64,000 nucleotides of DNA from Diorhabda sublineata (GCF_026230105.1 NC_079476.1:9066709-9130708), one strand, 5' to 3'; counted from the stretch's first letter, positions 55,101-57,664 are shown. Translations and numbers: made by a program. Notes: generated by a model not told the origin, from the sequence alone.

Positions 55101-56542
55101 CTTACGTAGAATATTTTGGCTACAGATATATTTTTATGAATTTGATTTATGAATCACTTCATAATTTTATAATATACCTATTTCAGGAATACTTTTTTTC
55201 CATACTCGTAACCTGTGAAACCCTTCAACTTTAACTTTAACAATCTCCATTTTTAAAATTTCTCGATCACTCCTGTTTTTTTTTTAATTAGTATCCTATT
55301 ATGTGCGTATTTATTTAGTTTTCATTCTCACAGACGTTTTCCACTTGTGAATAGCTGCCGTATCTCGATATTCCTTTCGTTTGATACTGATACGTTTTAA
55401 TTATTATTTCTGTTTCATGGTTAATACCATTATTTATAATTTATGTATCTGTGCAGCCCATGATATATTCTTTTCTTCTTGTTCCATCCTTCTCCTCGTT
55501 TCCTAGCTTCTCTTCTATTCGCATCGCATGTTTGGTATTGGTACATTTCTCTTCAAACTCTGTACTCATCACATTTAATTATCTGGCAATGTATTAGCTC
55601 CCTTTCTCTACTATTTATTCGTGTTATTTGGTAATGGTACTGTCTCCTCAACTCTTTCAATTAATTTTTATTTTTGTTTGTACTTTCGTTTATATGCAGC
55701 AATACGTATATTTGTATCTATTACATTCCCTCAGTTTCGACCAAACGTGTTTTGATTTGTACATACCTCTAGCGTCTCTATATATCTTACATTTGTTTCT
55801 TGTGCTATTTTTTCAACTTCATCGTTCCTTTTTTTAGTAGAGTTATAACATCAGTTAAGCGTATCCTATCAAACGCTTGGGTGAGATCAATGAAGCACAT
55901 AAAGGCTGCCTTATTAAACTCTATGGCTTTTTCAGTTATTTGGCGCATTATAAATATAGCATCTATAGCAGATCTGTTGTTTCTGAAACCTTGCTGTTCT
56001 TCACATATCCCAGTAGACATTACTTCTTCTGCTGAGATTTTAGTGAATAGTTTCAGAACCGTACTCATCAGGCTAATGCCTCGATAATTTTGGGGATCGG
56101 TTTTTTTTCTTCCTTTTTGAAAATCGGTATCAGAATACTTTTTTTCCATTCAGATGCTACATTTTCGACCTCTAGTATTTTATTGAAGAGGGATTGTAGT
56201 TCATCACACTGTGTGTCGCCTCCATATTTGATCATTTCGTTTGTTATTTCGTCGATGCCTGGGGCTTTTCTGTTCTTTATCTTGGCTATCATTTGTTGTA
56301 TTTTATGTAGGGAGAAAATCCTATTTTGTATTCCATCGATGTTTTCATCTTCGTAGGGTAATTCCTGTGCTGATACGTTAGCTTGTGTTGAACTATAAAG
56401 TTTTTCAAAATGTCTTTCCCATTCGTCTGCCCTGATTTTTGTATTTTGTATGTATTGTATAATACATATAAATAACCATGAAATATTTAAATACTCACCA
56501 GTTAAAAGTAGAAGAAAAAGTGGAGACATTCCAATCAACAAT
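5427..56542 (-). CDS. Modular mucin-like peritrophin (multi-CBM14 chitin-binding protein), split gene, 3' end outside window
   Basis: Sixteen exons are joined by GT/AG introns to give roughly 480 residues: signal peptide, CBM14-1, CBM14-2, linker pair, single linker, CBM14-3, linker pair, CBM14-4, linker pair, CBM14-5, linker plus micro-linker, CBM14-6, linker. Every checkable junction is phase 1. All six CBM14 domains have the same spacing, C-x14-C-x5-C-x9-C-x12-C-x7-C, which fits peritrophin-A. Family knowledge: such proteins are secreted, bind chitin through these disulphide-bonded domains, and act in the gut peritrophic matrix or cuticle; Thr-rich spacers are normally O-glycosylated. No membrane segment is seen. 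Introns of 89-93 nt separate the two linkers of a pair; the others are about 1-9.4 kb and full of transposons. The true first exon (upstream of 56542) and the stop codon are not located. A multi-domain chitin-binding receptor or chitinase tail cannot be excluded because the C-terminus is missing. Confidence 0.85.
5890..6405. repeat. Foldback (long inverted repeat) element
   Basis: A left arm at about 5890-6070 and a right arm at about 6200-6405 are imperfect reverse complements. Shared blocks include AGATATCGAACCATGG and TTATCATATCTATT. A spacer of about 130 bp contains TTAGGTTAGG. No protein is encoded. Structure and size fit a non-autonomous foldback or MITE element. Confidence 0.75.
7072..7333. 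repeat. Two tandem copies of a ~130-bp unit with GA-rich tract
   Basis: The unit runs from ACCTACAACTCCACCAAC through a GAGA tract and AAATGCTTTATAGTCATAAG to AAAAAAGATAAAAC, and is repeated once with few changes. The same non-coding sequence occurs once each near 26.19 and 35.91 kb as the 3' flank of a CR1-like retroelement, so it is probably that element's 3' UTR. Confidence 0.75.
7410..8848 (-). mobile_element. 5'-truncated non-LTR retrotransposon (Jockey/CR1-like) inserted in another retroelement
   Basis: Reading leftward: near 8820-8740, a finger-domain block (ITPIPKVNKRKKPSEFRPIN), then an open part at 8027-8620 with palm motifs FVDLQRAFETIDRRIL, VPQGSILGP and the catalytic box LFADDT. 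A C-terminal open part at 7535-7951 follows in another frame. The 3' end is marked by AATAAA-like sequence and a TATT repeat tail near 7410-7440. Sequence on both sides matches one continuous stretch in the 26.4 and 36.1 kb copies, so this is an insertion into that repeat. The frame break near 8000 makes it inactive. Confidence 0.82.
8849..10240 (-). pseudogene. CR1/Jockey-like reverse transcriptase remnant (third copy of the 26/36-kb element)
   Basis: From 8849 it runs collinear with 26.43-27.75 and 36.09-37.6 kb. On the minus strand near 9740-9610 one reads a reverse-transcriptase block, LGPILFLLFINDIANLD followed by FADDTSF, with multiple breaks. The other two copies have SDD in place of ADD. 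Confidence 0.72.
10880..11085 (+). pseudogene. Tigger/CENP-B-type DNA-binding domain remnant
   Basis: One frame gives SDGVLVSQADMLARQAENFHEQL, then CWLYRLKECDGLREIAV, which follows the CENP-B/Tigger second helix-turn-helix (..S..W..RFK.RHGIRE..). In-frame stops flank it and no catalytic domain follows. The stretch from 11,085 to the exon at 11,558 shows nothing more. Confidence 0.5.
11558..11743 (-). CDS. CBM14 domain exon 6 of the peritrophin gene
   Basis: 186 nt, phase 1-1, TTCACAG acceptor and GTAAGTAATC donor. Six cysteines at the standard spacing, with the same ANPTSIDP extension as exon 5. Differences from exon 5 are mostly synonymous; one Met/Ile change lies just before DNVSC. Confidence 0.9.
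11760..13360. other. Intron, no feature recognised
   Basis: AT-rich. Two segments (about 12.24-12.5 and 12.6-12.8 kb) look less random but match nothing I can name. Open frames here are short and lack domain motifs. Confidence 0.35.
13365..13690 (-). pseudogene. RNase H domain remnant of a non-LTR retrotransposon
   Basis: The minus strand near 13455-13375 gives LSDSEAALKYLKAIKCTSKLA, the second-Asp block of the RNase H domain of Jockey/R1-like elements. Surrounding frames are broken. No reverse transcriptase is left beside it. Confidence 0.55.
14283..14756. mobile_element. MITE with ~40-bp terminal inverted repeats
   Basis: The left end GACTCATAAACTTAAGTTTC and the reversed right end GATTCATAAACTTGACTTTC continue in agreement through TTTGCC and CCGTT, giving about 40 bp of imperfect terminal repeat around 475 bp of sequence with no open frame. 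A second inner pair (CGTTCGTAGCAA near 14348 and TTGCTACGAACG near 14643) extends the symmetry. Confidence 0.75.
15270..15287 (-). CDS. 18-nt Thr-rich micro-exon
   Basis: Between a TTTCAG acceptor and a GTAAATATT donor lies CAACAACTTCTACTCCAG, phase 1-1, giving TTSTP plus split codons. It is exactly half the length of the standard 36-nt linker and holds the type-b position. It starts with the same CAAC...ACT pattern. The donor is weaker than the others, so it may be skipped in some transcripts without breaking frame. Confidence 0.72.
15379..15414 (-). CDS. 36-nt Thr/Ser linker exon after CBM14-5
   Basis: Acceptor ends TTTTAG, donor GTGAGTCT, phase 1-1; encodes STTPHTSTSTI. It holds the type-a position, 91 nt before a shorter partner exon. 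Confidence 0.82.
   Translation of the reverse strand: MRLLHIPLHQL
16268..16336. repeat. (TA)n microsatellite
   Basis: About 68 bp of uninterrupted TA repeat, within the intron next to CBM14 exon 5. Confidence 0.97.
16468..16653 (-). CDS. CBM14 domain exon 5 of the peritrophin gene
   Basis: 186 nt, phase 1-1, TTCACAG acceptor and GTAAGTAATC donor. It encodes about 62 residues: a five-residue N-terminal extension (ANPTSIDP) not present in exons 2-4, then the six-Cys domain with CSKYYKC and CPENMLFNPKTNKC. It is nearly the same as exon 6, so the two are a second duplicated pair. An open frame on either side of the splice sites is read-through into intron. Confidence 0.9.
16829..17178. mobile_element. 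GC- and CpG-rich MITE
   Basis: Terminal inverted repeats of about 42 bp: left TAGACGTCCG, a T-run, then TCACCGGACAACGGACCG; right is its reverse complement with one or two changes. About 350 bp in all, with base composition clearly unlike its AT-rich surroundings and many CGG/CCG steps. Overlapping open frames on both strands follow from this composition and are not genes. Confidence 0.82.
17415..17720 (-). pseudogene. Helitron Pif1-like helicase, C-terminal remnant
   Basis: The minus strand reads LNPPKLCNGTRLRV, then FAMTIN, a stop, SQGQTLKVAGIDL and CHGQFYVACSRV. These are the last conserved motifs of the Helitron helicase. A TGA replaces the Lys of the INKSQGQ motif. It is opposite in strand to the Rep remnant at 18.7-19.5 kb, so they are separate copies. 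Confidence 0.82.
18036..18200 (+). pseudogene. Penelope-like reverse transcriptase fragment
   Basis: YRYVDDIFATFDT carries the YVDD box in the form used by Penelope-like elements. It is followed after an apparent internal deletion by TNGHLLFWDTSVIKNNN, matching the family's later block (NGHLPFLD..). Both ends are truncated. Confidence 0.65.
18685..19511 (+). pseudogene. Helitron Rep N-terminal region, internally deleted, with Helitron 3' terminus
   Basis: It begins with an intact 76-codon basic N-terminus (MPPKKSNLKAR..) and then reads in shifting frames MDKICIYCQALKFRNE, MCCASGKVLLPPLPTPPEPL, QGQVYHKIGSLMP and RVTTRCQYN, the usual order in arthropod Helitron proteins. Coding then stops abruptly and the element ends with GGGTCTGCTAG at 19501-19511, a canonical CTRR 3' end followed by T. 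The helicase half is missing, so this is a deleted, inactive copy. The 5' TC end was not identified. Confidence 0.8.
19512..20440 (+). pseudogene. Degenerate copy of a repetitive arthropod protein of unknown function
   Basis: Blocks readable in changing frames include SSEWHLFIDSSIHSSKAVFL, then DPKNVLLPPPFSQL and KLKEGIFIGPHIRKLL, then RMSLKI, and finally QGRW and YCWFVKRE. From memory this block order recurs in many uncharacterised arthropod proteins present in high copy, which suggests a transposon origin, but I cannot name the family with certainty. Frame breaks near 19,700, 19,950 and 20,190 make it a pseudogene. It starts exactly at the Helitron 3' end. Confidence 0.6.
20440..21140. other. 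Intron, nothing recognised
   Basis: AT-rich with no domain, exon-like block or clear repeat. Confidence 0.35.
21144..21389 (-). CDS. Unrecognised small open frame, charged protein
   Basis: 81 codons from ATG to stop without interruption, rich in Lys/Arg/Glu/Ser, with segments KLIMEIENSQRRRKLKRDI and VTIPTWIPPASVKSVRKRR. Composition is more protein-like than that of neighbouring frames. It may be the tail of a transposon protein or a chance frame. No partner exon or domain is recognised. Confidence 0.25.
   Translation of the reverse strand: MSFISKSILLPSKESEDKLIMEIENSQRRRKLKRDIQNRKNFLISYVRPSHREIFDKLFDELVTIPTWIPPASVKSVRKRR
21580..22250 (-). mobile_element. mariner element, internally deleted
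   Basis: Terminal inverted repeats: GGCTGGTTATTAAATAACGAG at the left, and at the right, reversed, GTCTGGCTATTAAATAATGAG. Inside, the minus strand encodes the N-terminal DNA-binding part of a mariner transposase (ISRADRRMSIRMIAEDV, then ETVRKNFTRGIRHDKSLCEV) and a short C-terminal remnant; the catalytic middle is gone. The left edge of the tandem duplication falls inside it, near 21,850. Confidence 0.8.
22380..23275 (+). pseudogene. RTE-like retroelement remnant (endonuclease and spacer region), copy A
   Basis: Plus-strand frames give LVINVHCSTEEEYMEIKG and FYDQIKVYDSSFRNDID, the endonuclease block preceding the GDFNA motif. Further on, a basic helical stretch contains RNELQRKFRQRIREKG and CRRKKRQLLNEQVMEI, like the spacer between endonuclease and reverse transcriptase. 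Multiple frame breaks. Confidence 0.65.
23533..23568 (-). CDS. 36-nt Thr-rich linker exon (type b), copy A
   Basis: Phase 1-1; encodes TTSKTTTTTTP, identical to the copy-B exon, with a GTGAGTAG donor. The split codon with the next exon gives Ala and opens the longer CBM14-5 exon. Confidence 0.87.
23658..23693 (-). CDS. 36-nt linker exon (type a), copy A
   Basis: Phase 1-1 with TTTCAG and GTAAGTCT; encodes LTTRHTSETSA, identical to the copy-B linker. An 89-nt intron separates it from the type-b exon. Confidence 0.87.
24000..25950. other. Copy-A intron block repeated in copy B
   Basis: Non-coding block with a short open frame at 24,709-24,957 (IFRPEISITIILIENNMNSD...) that recurs at 32,528-32,734 and around 34,080-34,310 in copy B. 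I do not recognise the frame, and it drifts between copies, so it is probably repeat sequence and not a gene. Confidence 0.4.
25962..26132 (-). CDS. CBM14 domain exon 4 of the peritrophin gene (copy A)
   Basis: 171 nt, phase 1-1, CATTACAG acceptor and GTAAGTAGTGC donor. Same 57-residue protein sequence as exon 3, with only synonymous differences. Six cysteines at the standard spacing. It sits in copy A of the tandem duplication, between the linker pair of copy B and the linker pair at 23.5-23.7 kb. Confidence 0.92.
26190..27760 (-). pseudogene. CR1/Jockey-like non-LTR element, copy A
   Basis: Minus-strand frames: 27012-27338 carries the palm region (GLPQSSIPCPILFLLFINDI, then SDDTSFAWSNPD), and 26557-26892 the C-terminal thumb region (FERIFKLQKRAVRYVFGL, LPSLFIFESVC). 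The catalytic box reads SDD instead of the usual ADD. The 3' region down to 26,190 matches the tandem unit at 7.07-7.33 kb. Frame breaks separate the parts; the 5' end is missing. Confidence 0.8.
26374..26430. repeat. Perfect 28-bp palindrome with one-base loop
   Basis: Left arm 26374-26401 is the exact reverse complement of 26403-26430 (TAAGTGATAATTAGTATATA...). Copies B (36.07 kb) and C (7.4 kb) have only the right-arm type sequence, so the left arm arose in copy A. Confidence 0.9.
27830..28960 (+). pseudogene. RTE-like endonuclease/reverse-transcriptase remnant, copy A
   Basis: 27928-28158 is open and contains DIIMILGNFNAQIGKNQIN (the GDFNA endonuclease motif, here GNFNA) and FKHPERHKIT. 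Near 28,860-28,925 a reverse-transcriptase block IRDRLVGYIEEKFGDYQQG is readable. The regions between are broken. Confidence 0.65.
28975..29340 (-). pseudogene. mariner fragment at the duplication junction
   Basis: Matches 21,862-22,240 including the transposase N-terminus and the right terminal repeat (TATTTAATAGCTAGACCTC). Its left side is cut off at the A/B junction. Confidence 0.8.
29560..30890 (+). pseudogene. RTE-like retroelement remnant, copy B, split by a Penelope-like insertion
   Basis: Same content as 22,380-23,275, including FYDQIKVYDSS and the basic spacer. A part of copy A around 22,630-22,690 is missing. About 560 bp of unrelated sequence interrupts it at 29,880-30,430. Confidence 0.65.
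29880..30430 (-). mobile_element. Penelope-like endonuclease fragment between inverted repeats
   Basis: The minus strand at about 30,340-30,105 reads SVTVRFKEHIAD, stop, KYGRTEKSGIADHAASHNHC, then NVKLLKNVSNNKLLDAFESI and RDKGPIPYSRL. This is the C-terminal GIY-YIG endonuclease region of Penelope-like elements with one internal stop. The piece is flanked by ~55-bp inverted repeats (AATATACTGTTTACAC near 29,897 and its complement near 30,403). Copy A lacks this insertion. Confidence 0.75.
31374..31409 (-). CDS. 36-nt Thr-rich linker exon (type b), copy B
   Basis: Acceptor in a T-run ending TTAG, donor GTGAGTAG, phase 1-1; encodes TTSKTTTTTTP. Identical to 23533-23568. The last split codon joins to the Asp that opens CBM14-4. 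Confidence 0.87.
31499..31534 (-). CDS. 36-nt linker exon (type a), copy B
   Basis: TTTCAG acceptor, GTAAGTCT donor, phase 1-1; encodes LTTRHTSETSA. Identical in sequence to 23658-23693 in copy A. The intron to its type-b partner is 89 nt. Confidence 0.87.
33170..34080. other. Extra intron sequence in copy B, nothing recognised
   Basis: AT-rich sequence with no counterpart in copy A that I could see. It lies between two partial repeats of the 24.2-24.9 kb block. Confidence 0.4.
35680..35850 (-). CDS. CBM14 domain exon 3 of the peritrophin gene (duplicate of exon 4)
   Basis: 171 nt, phase 1-1, CATTACAG acceptor and GTAAGTAGTGC donor. It encodes 57 residues with six cysteines; core CSKYYKC, then CPEAMFFNPDTKKC. 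It differs from the exon at 25962-26132 at five positions, and all five are synonymous third-codon changes (Glu, Ser, Val, Phe, Pro). It belongs to copy B of the tandem segmental duplication. Confidence 0.92.
35910..37630 (-). pseudogene. CR1/Jockey-like non-LTR element, copy B
   Basis: Collinear with the 26.2-kb copy. The palm region at 36673-36948 shows SILCPILFLLFINDIAYIDI and SDDTSFAWSNPD. More degraded in the C-terminal part than copy A, with several deletions (for example near 36,340 and 36,490). Confidence 0.78.
38334..39110 (+). pseudogene. mariner transposase (irritans-like) remnant
   Basis: Readable blocks in order: EYRAIIRYLYLKG-like N-terminus, then an open stretch 38565-38840 with DRRIGLKRISEALNISYECV, then RKIAAKWIP and SRIVSMDETWVHFY (first catalytic Asp block), SMEWRHSGSPKPKKF, and GVLFLHDNTPG (second Asp block). 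Several stops and frameshifts. The terminal repeats were not identified, and the end at about 39,110 is abrupt. Confidence 0.85.
40120..40164. repeat. (TA)n microsatellite in copy B only
   Basis: About 44 bp of TA repeat. At the matching position in copy A (near 28,770) there is only a short TATACAT, so it expanded after the duplication. Confidence 0.93.
40415..40450 (-). CDS. 36-nt Thr-rich linker exon (type b, unpaired)
   Basis: Encodes TTSKTTTTTKP, phase 1-1, TTTTAG acceptor and GTAAGTGAAACC donor. It resembles the linker at 49870-49905, but I found no type-a partner about 90 nt upstream where every other type-b linker has one. That spot (about 40,540-40,580) no longer holds a Thr-rich open block with splice sites. 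It lies about 95 bp outside the right edge of the tandem duplication. Confidence 0.85.
40460..41400. other. Intron, nothing recognised
   Basis: The first ~100 bp resembles sequence upstream of the linker at 49.9 kb. The rest matches nothing I recognise. Confidence 0.4.
41400..42103 (-). pseudogene. Helitron Pif1-like helicase remnant, downstream part
   Basis: The minus strand near 42,070-41,965 reads KIQSLNNELMDIGSVVLTSG then QAYVALSRVTSL, the final helicase motif (GQxYVALSRV). It is the continuation of a helicase fragment at 48.6-48.8 kb; a mariner-like element sits between. The rest to 41.4 kb is uncertain and may be non-coding tail. Confidence 0.6.
42563..43299 (+). pseudogene. ORF1-like protein of the RTE-like element, broken
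   Basis: The N-terminal part (42581-42757) is a coiled coil (EEIKAMFIALNEKIMAIDNK, heptad-like). A frameshift near 42,720 leads into 42748-43023 with NNIIIHGIEDNENEKLEEV and NRPVLVKMNRGERKMEIL, an RRM-like fold seen in ORF1 proteins of insect non-LTR elements. A TAG at 43024-43026 interrupts KGTNI-INEDYT, after which the same frame stays open to 43,299 with the C-terminal basic block (LIPYLKKARQEGKRAHIKYD). Expected role: RNA binding and retroelement particle formation. Confidence 0.75.
43299..44252 (+). CDS. Apurinic/apyrimidinic-type endonuclease region of the RTE-like element
   Basis: 317 codons. Motifs in order: STWNVRTM (about residue 55), QEIRW (catalytic Glu), GGTGFIVSKK, NVYAPTE, LGDFNAQIG (catalytic Asp/Asn) and DTDHFLV (catalytic Asp-His) near the end. 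This nicks target DNA to prime reverse transcription. It ends at TGA within GGAACATTGAAAAATTGA. The +1 frame of the same bases carries on into the reverse transcriptase, so this is the N-terminal half of one original protein cut by a frameshift. Insect copies of such proteins are often mislabelled craniofacial development protein 2-like. Confidence 0.9.
   Translation: MNHGNMEICNENNGKIKDVLKDNETIPKIAKNKNKMGNRTKNKKNKIINKKKEIKISTWNVRTMLAPGKMEEIAAELRKYEVDVAAIQEIRWKEQGIINKKEYTLLYSGNEKQGQGGTGFIVSKKLKDNIIDFRTVNGRIAYLRIKATPFNLSVLNVYAPTENAEEEEKEKLYENLEKEIEGIPKEDTTIVLGDFNAQIGQEDYIKQVAGKHTVHNVTNDNETRLCNLAISTNMVISSTKFQHPYHHKVTWSAPDNKTFTQIDHILITRRKQSSVKDVRTFRGACADTDHFLVTATIKQKVKRCRRDAKKRNGTLKN
44249..46327 (+). 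CDS. Reverse transcriptase region of the RTE-like element
   Basis: 692 codons without interruption. Motifs: KAPGLDGINMELIKYGG, EIITIHKKGD, NYRGLTLLNTAYKI, GQYQTGFTSGKSTIDAI, FIDFEQAFDSI (catalytic Asp), NQGVRQGDALSTTLFN, AYADDIAL (catalytic YADD box), KYLGITLS, and a C-terminal block GHVWRAGEE..SARRRGRPRSTWW. All catalytic residues are present. The true N-terminus is the endonuclease region; this frame opens upstream of 44249 and the start used here is not a real initiation site. No RNase H domain. Confidence 0.92.
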   Translation: MNHTNARKKYKDTLTKKLREQTKSNDIQTEWVQIKDCIKEAAPEHVGIKEKTTNKGWYNENCHEILNKKNGARLKWIQTGKQQDLQNYNELRKESKSVNTRAKRNWIDSKIKEIERENININSKKFYKSINEQNKVNKGKIKGIKDSNGKVTEDEHQYKMTWTQYFKEILTDKEVLQDEEYQQIEDLENATENTDKPTREEIYEITNKSRNGKAPGLDGINMELIKYGGFDLQYRLYGLIKKIWIEEKMPEDWETGEIITIHKKGDQQICKNYRGLTLLNTAYKILPTLIQKRISKQTKTIIGQYQTGFTSGKSTIDAIHTVKQIMEKAHEYKMEVEILFIDFEQAFDSIKRSKLMSALKELGIHPKLRKLIQCTMKKTTVTVRTQVGNSEEFEINQGVRQGDALSTTLFNLALEYVMRKIDKRTIKTRSGQIVAYADDIALITRSRNTMEEMLKEIVLEGSKMGLKINEKKTKIMRLDKRIIGGKQKIKIGNFDFEEVDTFKYLGITLSSDGHKEAEVKEKITAANRAYYANKKLLQNKILGKSTKMRIYKTVIRPVLMYAAETMTMTKKQEEDLRIVQRKILRTILGPVKLTENEYRRRMNYEIAQEIKEDIVKKIKQQRARWLGHVWRAGEETVAYSILDWNPGSARRRGRPRSTWWQEVKDDLKRIGMWNWQEKTKDRRAWQYMCHKI
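48590..48800 (-). pseudogene. Helitron helicase remnant, upstream part
   Basis: The minus strand reads NINGFIGIVQKVKVDPENTE and, near 48,600, YREN followed by FP, which fit the helicase segment before the last motifs. Joined across the mariner-like element with one TA, the sequence gives a FPIQHM block followed by KIQSL, as expected for FPL..A...IHK.QGL. One frameshift remains in the A-run at 42,080. Confidence 0.55.
48838..49010. repeat. Small MITE with ~20-bp inverted ends
   Basis: Left GTAGATATAATAGGCC and right, reversed, ATAGATATAGTAGGCC. The interior is pyrimidine-rich (CTCTCTCTCTTGATTTC) and non-coding. Confidence 0.5.
49448..49639 (-). pseudogene. mariner transposase N-terminal (helix-turn-helix) fragment
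   Basis: FEKYTLSRTKVFEWHKSVSE followed by GREVENG matches the conserved SRTxVFEWHKRFxEGRE block of mariner transposases. No catalytic part follows. Confidence 0.72.
49870..49905 (-). CDS. 36-nt Thr-rich linker exon (type b)
   Basis: TTTTAG acceptor, GTAAGTGAA donor, phase 1-1. It encodes TTSKTTTSTKP flanked by split codons. Its flanks, including the donor context, are shared with the single linker at 40415-40450, so these two are duplicates. Confidence 0.85.
49999..50034 (-). CDS. 36-nt Thr/Ser linker exon (type a) after CBM14-2
   Basis: TTTCAG acceptor, GTAAGTATA donor, phase 1-1. The codons give WTTGRTSETST with split codons at each end. It is Thr/Ser-rich with no Cys, as expected for a mucin-type spacer. 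It pairs with the type-b linker 93 nt downstream. Confidence 0.85.
50040..50840. other. Intron, nothing recognised
   Basis: Open frames at 50,228-50,515 (+) and 50,644-50,832 (-) carry no recognisable domain; the former is in an AT-rich run. Confidence 0.4.
50846..51480. repeat. Long inverted repeat, arms ~155 bp
   Basis: 50,846-51,004 and 51,327-51,480 are near-perfect reverse complements (for example GTGTTGTATACCGACGAGGC against GCCTCGTCGGTATACAACAC), with about 320 bp between. Both arms code for the same transposase segment. Confidence 0.88.
50846..51900. pseudogene. Inverted and rearranged Tc1/mariner-type transposase copies
   Basis: Plus strand from 50,880: MEFLNWYSQKCRKNRNFPKY, VLYTDEARFTREGIFN, SHIWD.ENPHFVHE, then near 51,220 HHFVAVARNYINTRFIKKWI. 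From 51,630 to 51,300 the minus strand reads the N-terminal helix-turn-helix (EEEILNICERPFLSTRTVG, HSTVWKVLKEQ) and the same MEF..TDEARFT block. From 51,588 the plus strand repeats the NYLNRRFREKWIGRGGPTCW region and PPRSPDF. So a minus-strand copy of the 5' part sits inside a plus-strand copy. Confidence 0.7.
51900..52530. other. Intron, nothing recognised
   Basis: No exon, domain or repeat was seen. Confidence 0.35.
52540..52710 (-). CDS. CBM14 domain exon 2 of the peritrophin gene
   Basis: The exon is 171 nt, phase 1-1, with acceptor CATTACAG and donor GTGAGTAC. It encodes 57 residues with all six cysteines (CSKYYKC core, CPENMLFNP segment, final DNVSC). It joins CBM14-1 directly with no linker between them, forming a tandem pair at the N-terminus. 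It resembles CBM14-5 and -6 (SCPENMLFNP) more than CBM14-3 and -4. Confidence 0.9.
53700..54010 (-). pseudogene. Tc1-like transposase remnant
   Basis: Minus strand reads WSYIVFSNESQFCLCIHDSQ then RRAGHPGKSD, following the Tc1 pattern W..V.FSDES.F.L...DGR.R.WR. The catalytic Asp position is Asn here. Broken by stops on both sides. It lies in the intron between CBM14 exons 1 and 2. Confidence 0.6.
54664..54846 (-). CDS. CBM14 domain exon 1 of the peritrophin gene
   Basis: This 183-nt phase 1-1 exon lies between a TTTCAG acceptor and a GTAAGTATTC donor. It encodes about 61 residues with six cysteines at x14, x5, x9, x12, x7 spacing and the aromatic core CSKYYEC, diagnostic of peritrophin-A chitin-binding domains. 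It is the most divergent of the six: the segment after the fourth Cys reads PDGLLWDD, where the others have PE(N/A)M(L/F)FNP. It therefore looks like the oldest N-terminal domain and not a recent duplicate. The split codon from the signal exon gives Gly. Confidence 0.9.
55805..56460 (-). pseudogene. Non-LTR reverse transcriptase fragment (RTE-like) in intron 1
   Basis: Minus strand: WERHFEKLYSS, then IKNRKAPGIDEITNEMIKYG (first RT block), SILIPIFKK, then after a frameshift in a T-run near 56,110 NYRGISLMSTVLKLF, EEQQGFRNNRSAIDAIF and FIDLTQAFDRI (first catalytic Asp). It stops before the YADD box. Truncated at both ends, it lies within 40 bp of the signal-peptide exon's donor site. Confidence 0.85.
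56499..56542 (-). CDS. Signal-peptide exon of the peritrophin gene
   Basis: After a TTTTACAG acceptor the exon reads A-TTG-TTG-ATT-GGA-ATG, then MSPLFLLLLTG, and ends at a GTGAGT donor in phase 1. This joins in frame to the first CBM14 exon. The hydrophobic run is a plausible secretion signal. If ATG at 56529 is the start, the signal is short. The upstream codons are open and hydrophobic (LLIG), and the acceptor suggests an earlier exon ending two bases into a codon, so the real start is probably in an unlocated exon to the right. A longer open frame runs on from this exon into the intron, but that part is a retroelement. Confidence 0.7.
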
Positions 56543-56549
56543 CTGTAAA

Positions 56550-57150
56550 ATTGAAGAAAAAATGATATACTTTGAGCGATACAATTCTGTTAATCTATTT
56601 CTAAAACCAGAAATGATCAAAGTGGGTTTAGCTAAAGTATTATTCGTCTTATAATGCTGCTGCATAACCTCCTTATATTCTTCTGATGTAGCCAGACTAA
56701 GCAGCTGGTTGTGAGACTCACAATGAATGCAAAATTCGAGCCTTCAATTCTTTTAAGTAAGCGTGAACCGAGTTGATTATCGTGGTAAACAGTCGATCTT
56801 CACGAAAATGTCCACATTATCAGCAAAAACTGGGTTTTTTGTAGATACTCTCTAAAATTAAGTTAATAATGTTTCAAGAATACATTTTTGAATCACGTCC
56901 CGAAAGTTCGAAAAAGTTTAATATTGGTTTTGTGTTAAAAGCGAAAGCTGTTCTTAATTTTTTTATCTCCAAAAGTTGCACGCCGAACATTTTTATTACA
57001 ACACTCAATGAATCTAGTGATTAAATTGATTGGTACACAAACATTGTCGATGAAAGACGGATACTTCCGGATAAGTTATTGAAACAGGTTCATGTAATTG
57101 AAAAAGAAAGTTGTTGGCCGACCTGATGGAATTTTTATTAGTTGTCGATG
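56550..57150. other. Region upstream of the signal-peptide exon, nothing recognised
   Basis: Should hold intron and perhaps the first exon or promoter of the peritrophin gene. I see no convincing ATG-plus-donor exon or promoter pattern here. Confidence 0.35.
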
Positions 57151-57156
57151 TGATTT

Positions 57157-57390
57157 ATGTCACATCAACATTATATAACGTCAATATTCTTAAACTCATG
57201 TGAATGTGAAATCATATTTTCTGAGGAAATAAACGCAAGGTCACTTTTTGACAACCATTTGTATGATGAATTAGAGTATACAGCAAGGTTATATACATTA
57301 TTGTATTCAATTACACGTAATTATAATAAATTGTCCGTTATCGACTCGGTTTACTACTTACGAGGTGGTATAAGAAATACGGGCTTATGA
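57157..57390 (+). CDS. Unrecognised open frame
   Basis: 77 codons with protein-like composition (DELEYTARLYTLLYSITRNY, SVIDSVYYLRGGIRNTG); a different frame just after the stop continues with YDQLFEDFFKLLKHIYTLGS, suggesting a frameshifted longer protein. The block looks like a decayed repeat-family protein, but I cannot name it. Confidence 0.35.
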   Translation: MSHQHYITSIFLNSCECEIIFSEEINARSLFDNHLYDELEYTARLYTLLYSITRNYNKLSVIDSVYYLRGGIRNTGL

Positions 57391-57664
57391 CCAATTATTT
57401 GAAGATTTCTTTAAATTATTAAAACATATATATACATTAGGTAGTTTGATACATATCGTTTTTTTCATTTAACAACATTTTGAGACCATTGGATAAATAA
57501 TTTCCGAAGGCATTTAGCAGAGAAGTTCGTAAACATACAAAAAATACGTTAAAATTCAAAAGTCTGAATAGAAAACTTCATAAATGTAGACGACCATTTT
57601 GTTTACAGATAAACGCTCCCCGTGTTAATTCACTAGAACTGTTTTTCTTCAATTATTTCTTCAA

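Noticed and set aside
56068..56541. A 157-codon open frame beginning with the signal peptide and running into reverse transcriptase sequence
   Set aside because: A good GTGAGT donor ends the signal exon at 56,499 and the downstream CBM14 exon joins in frame. The remainder is a retroelement fragment, so the fusion is chance read-through.
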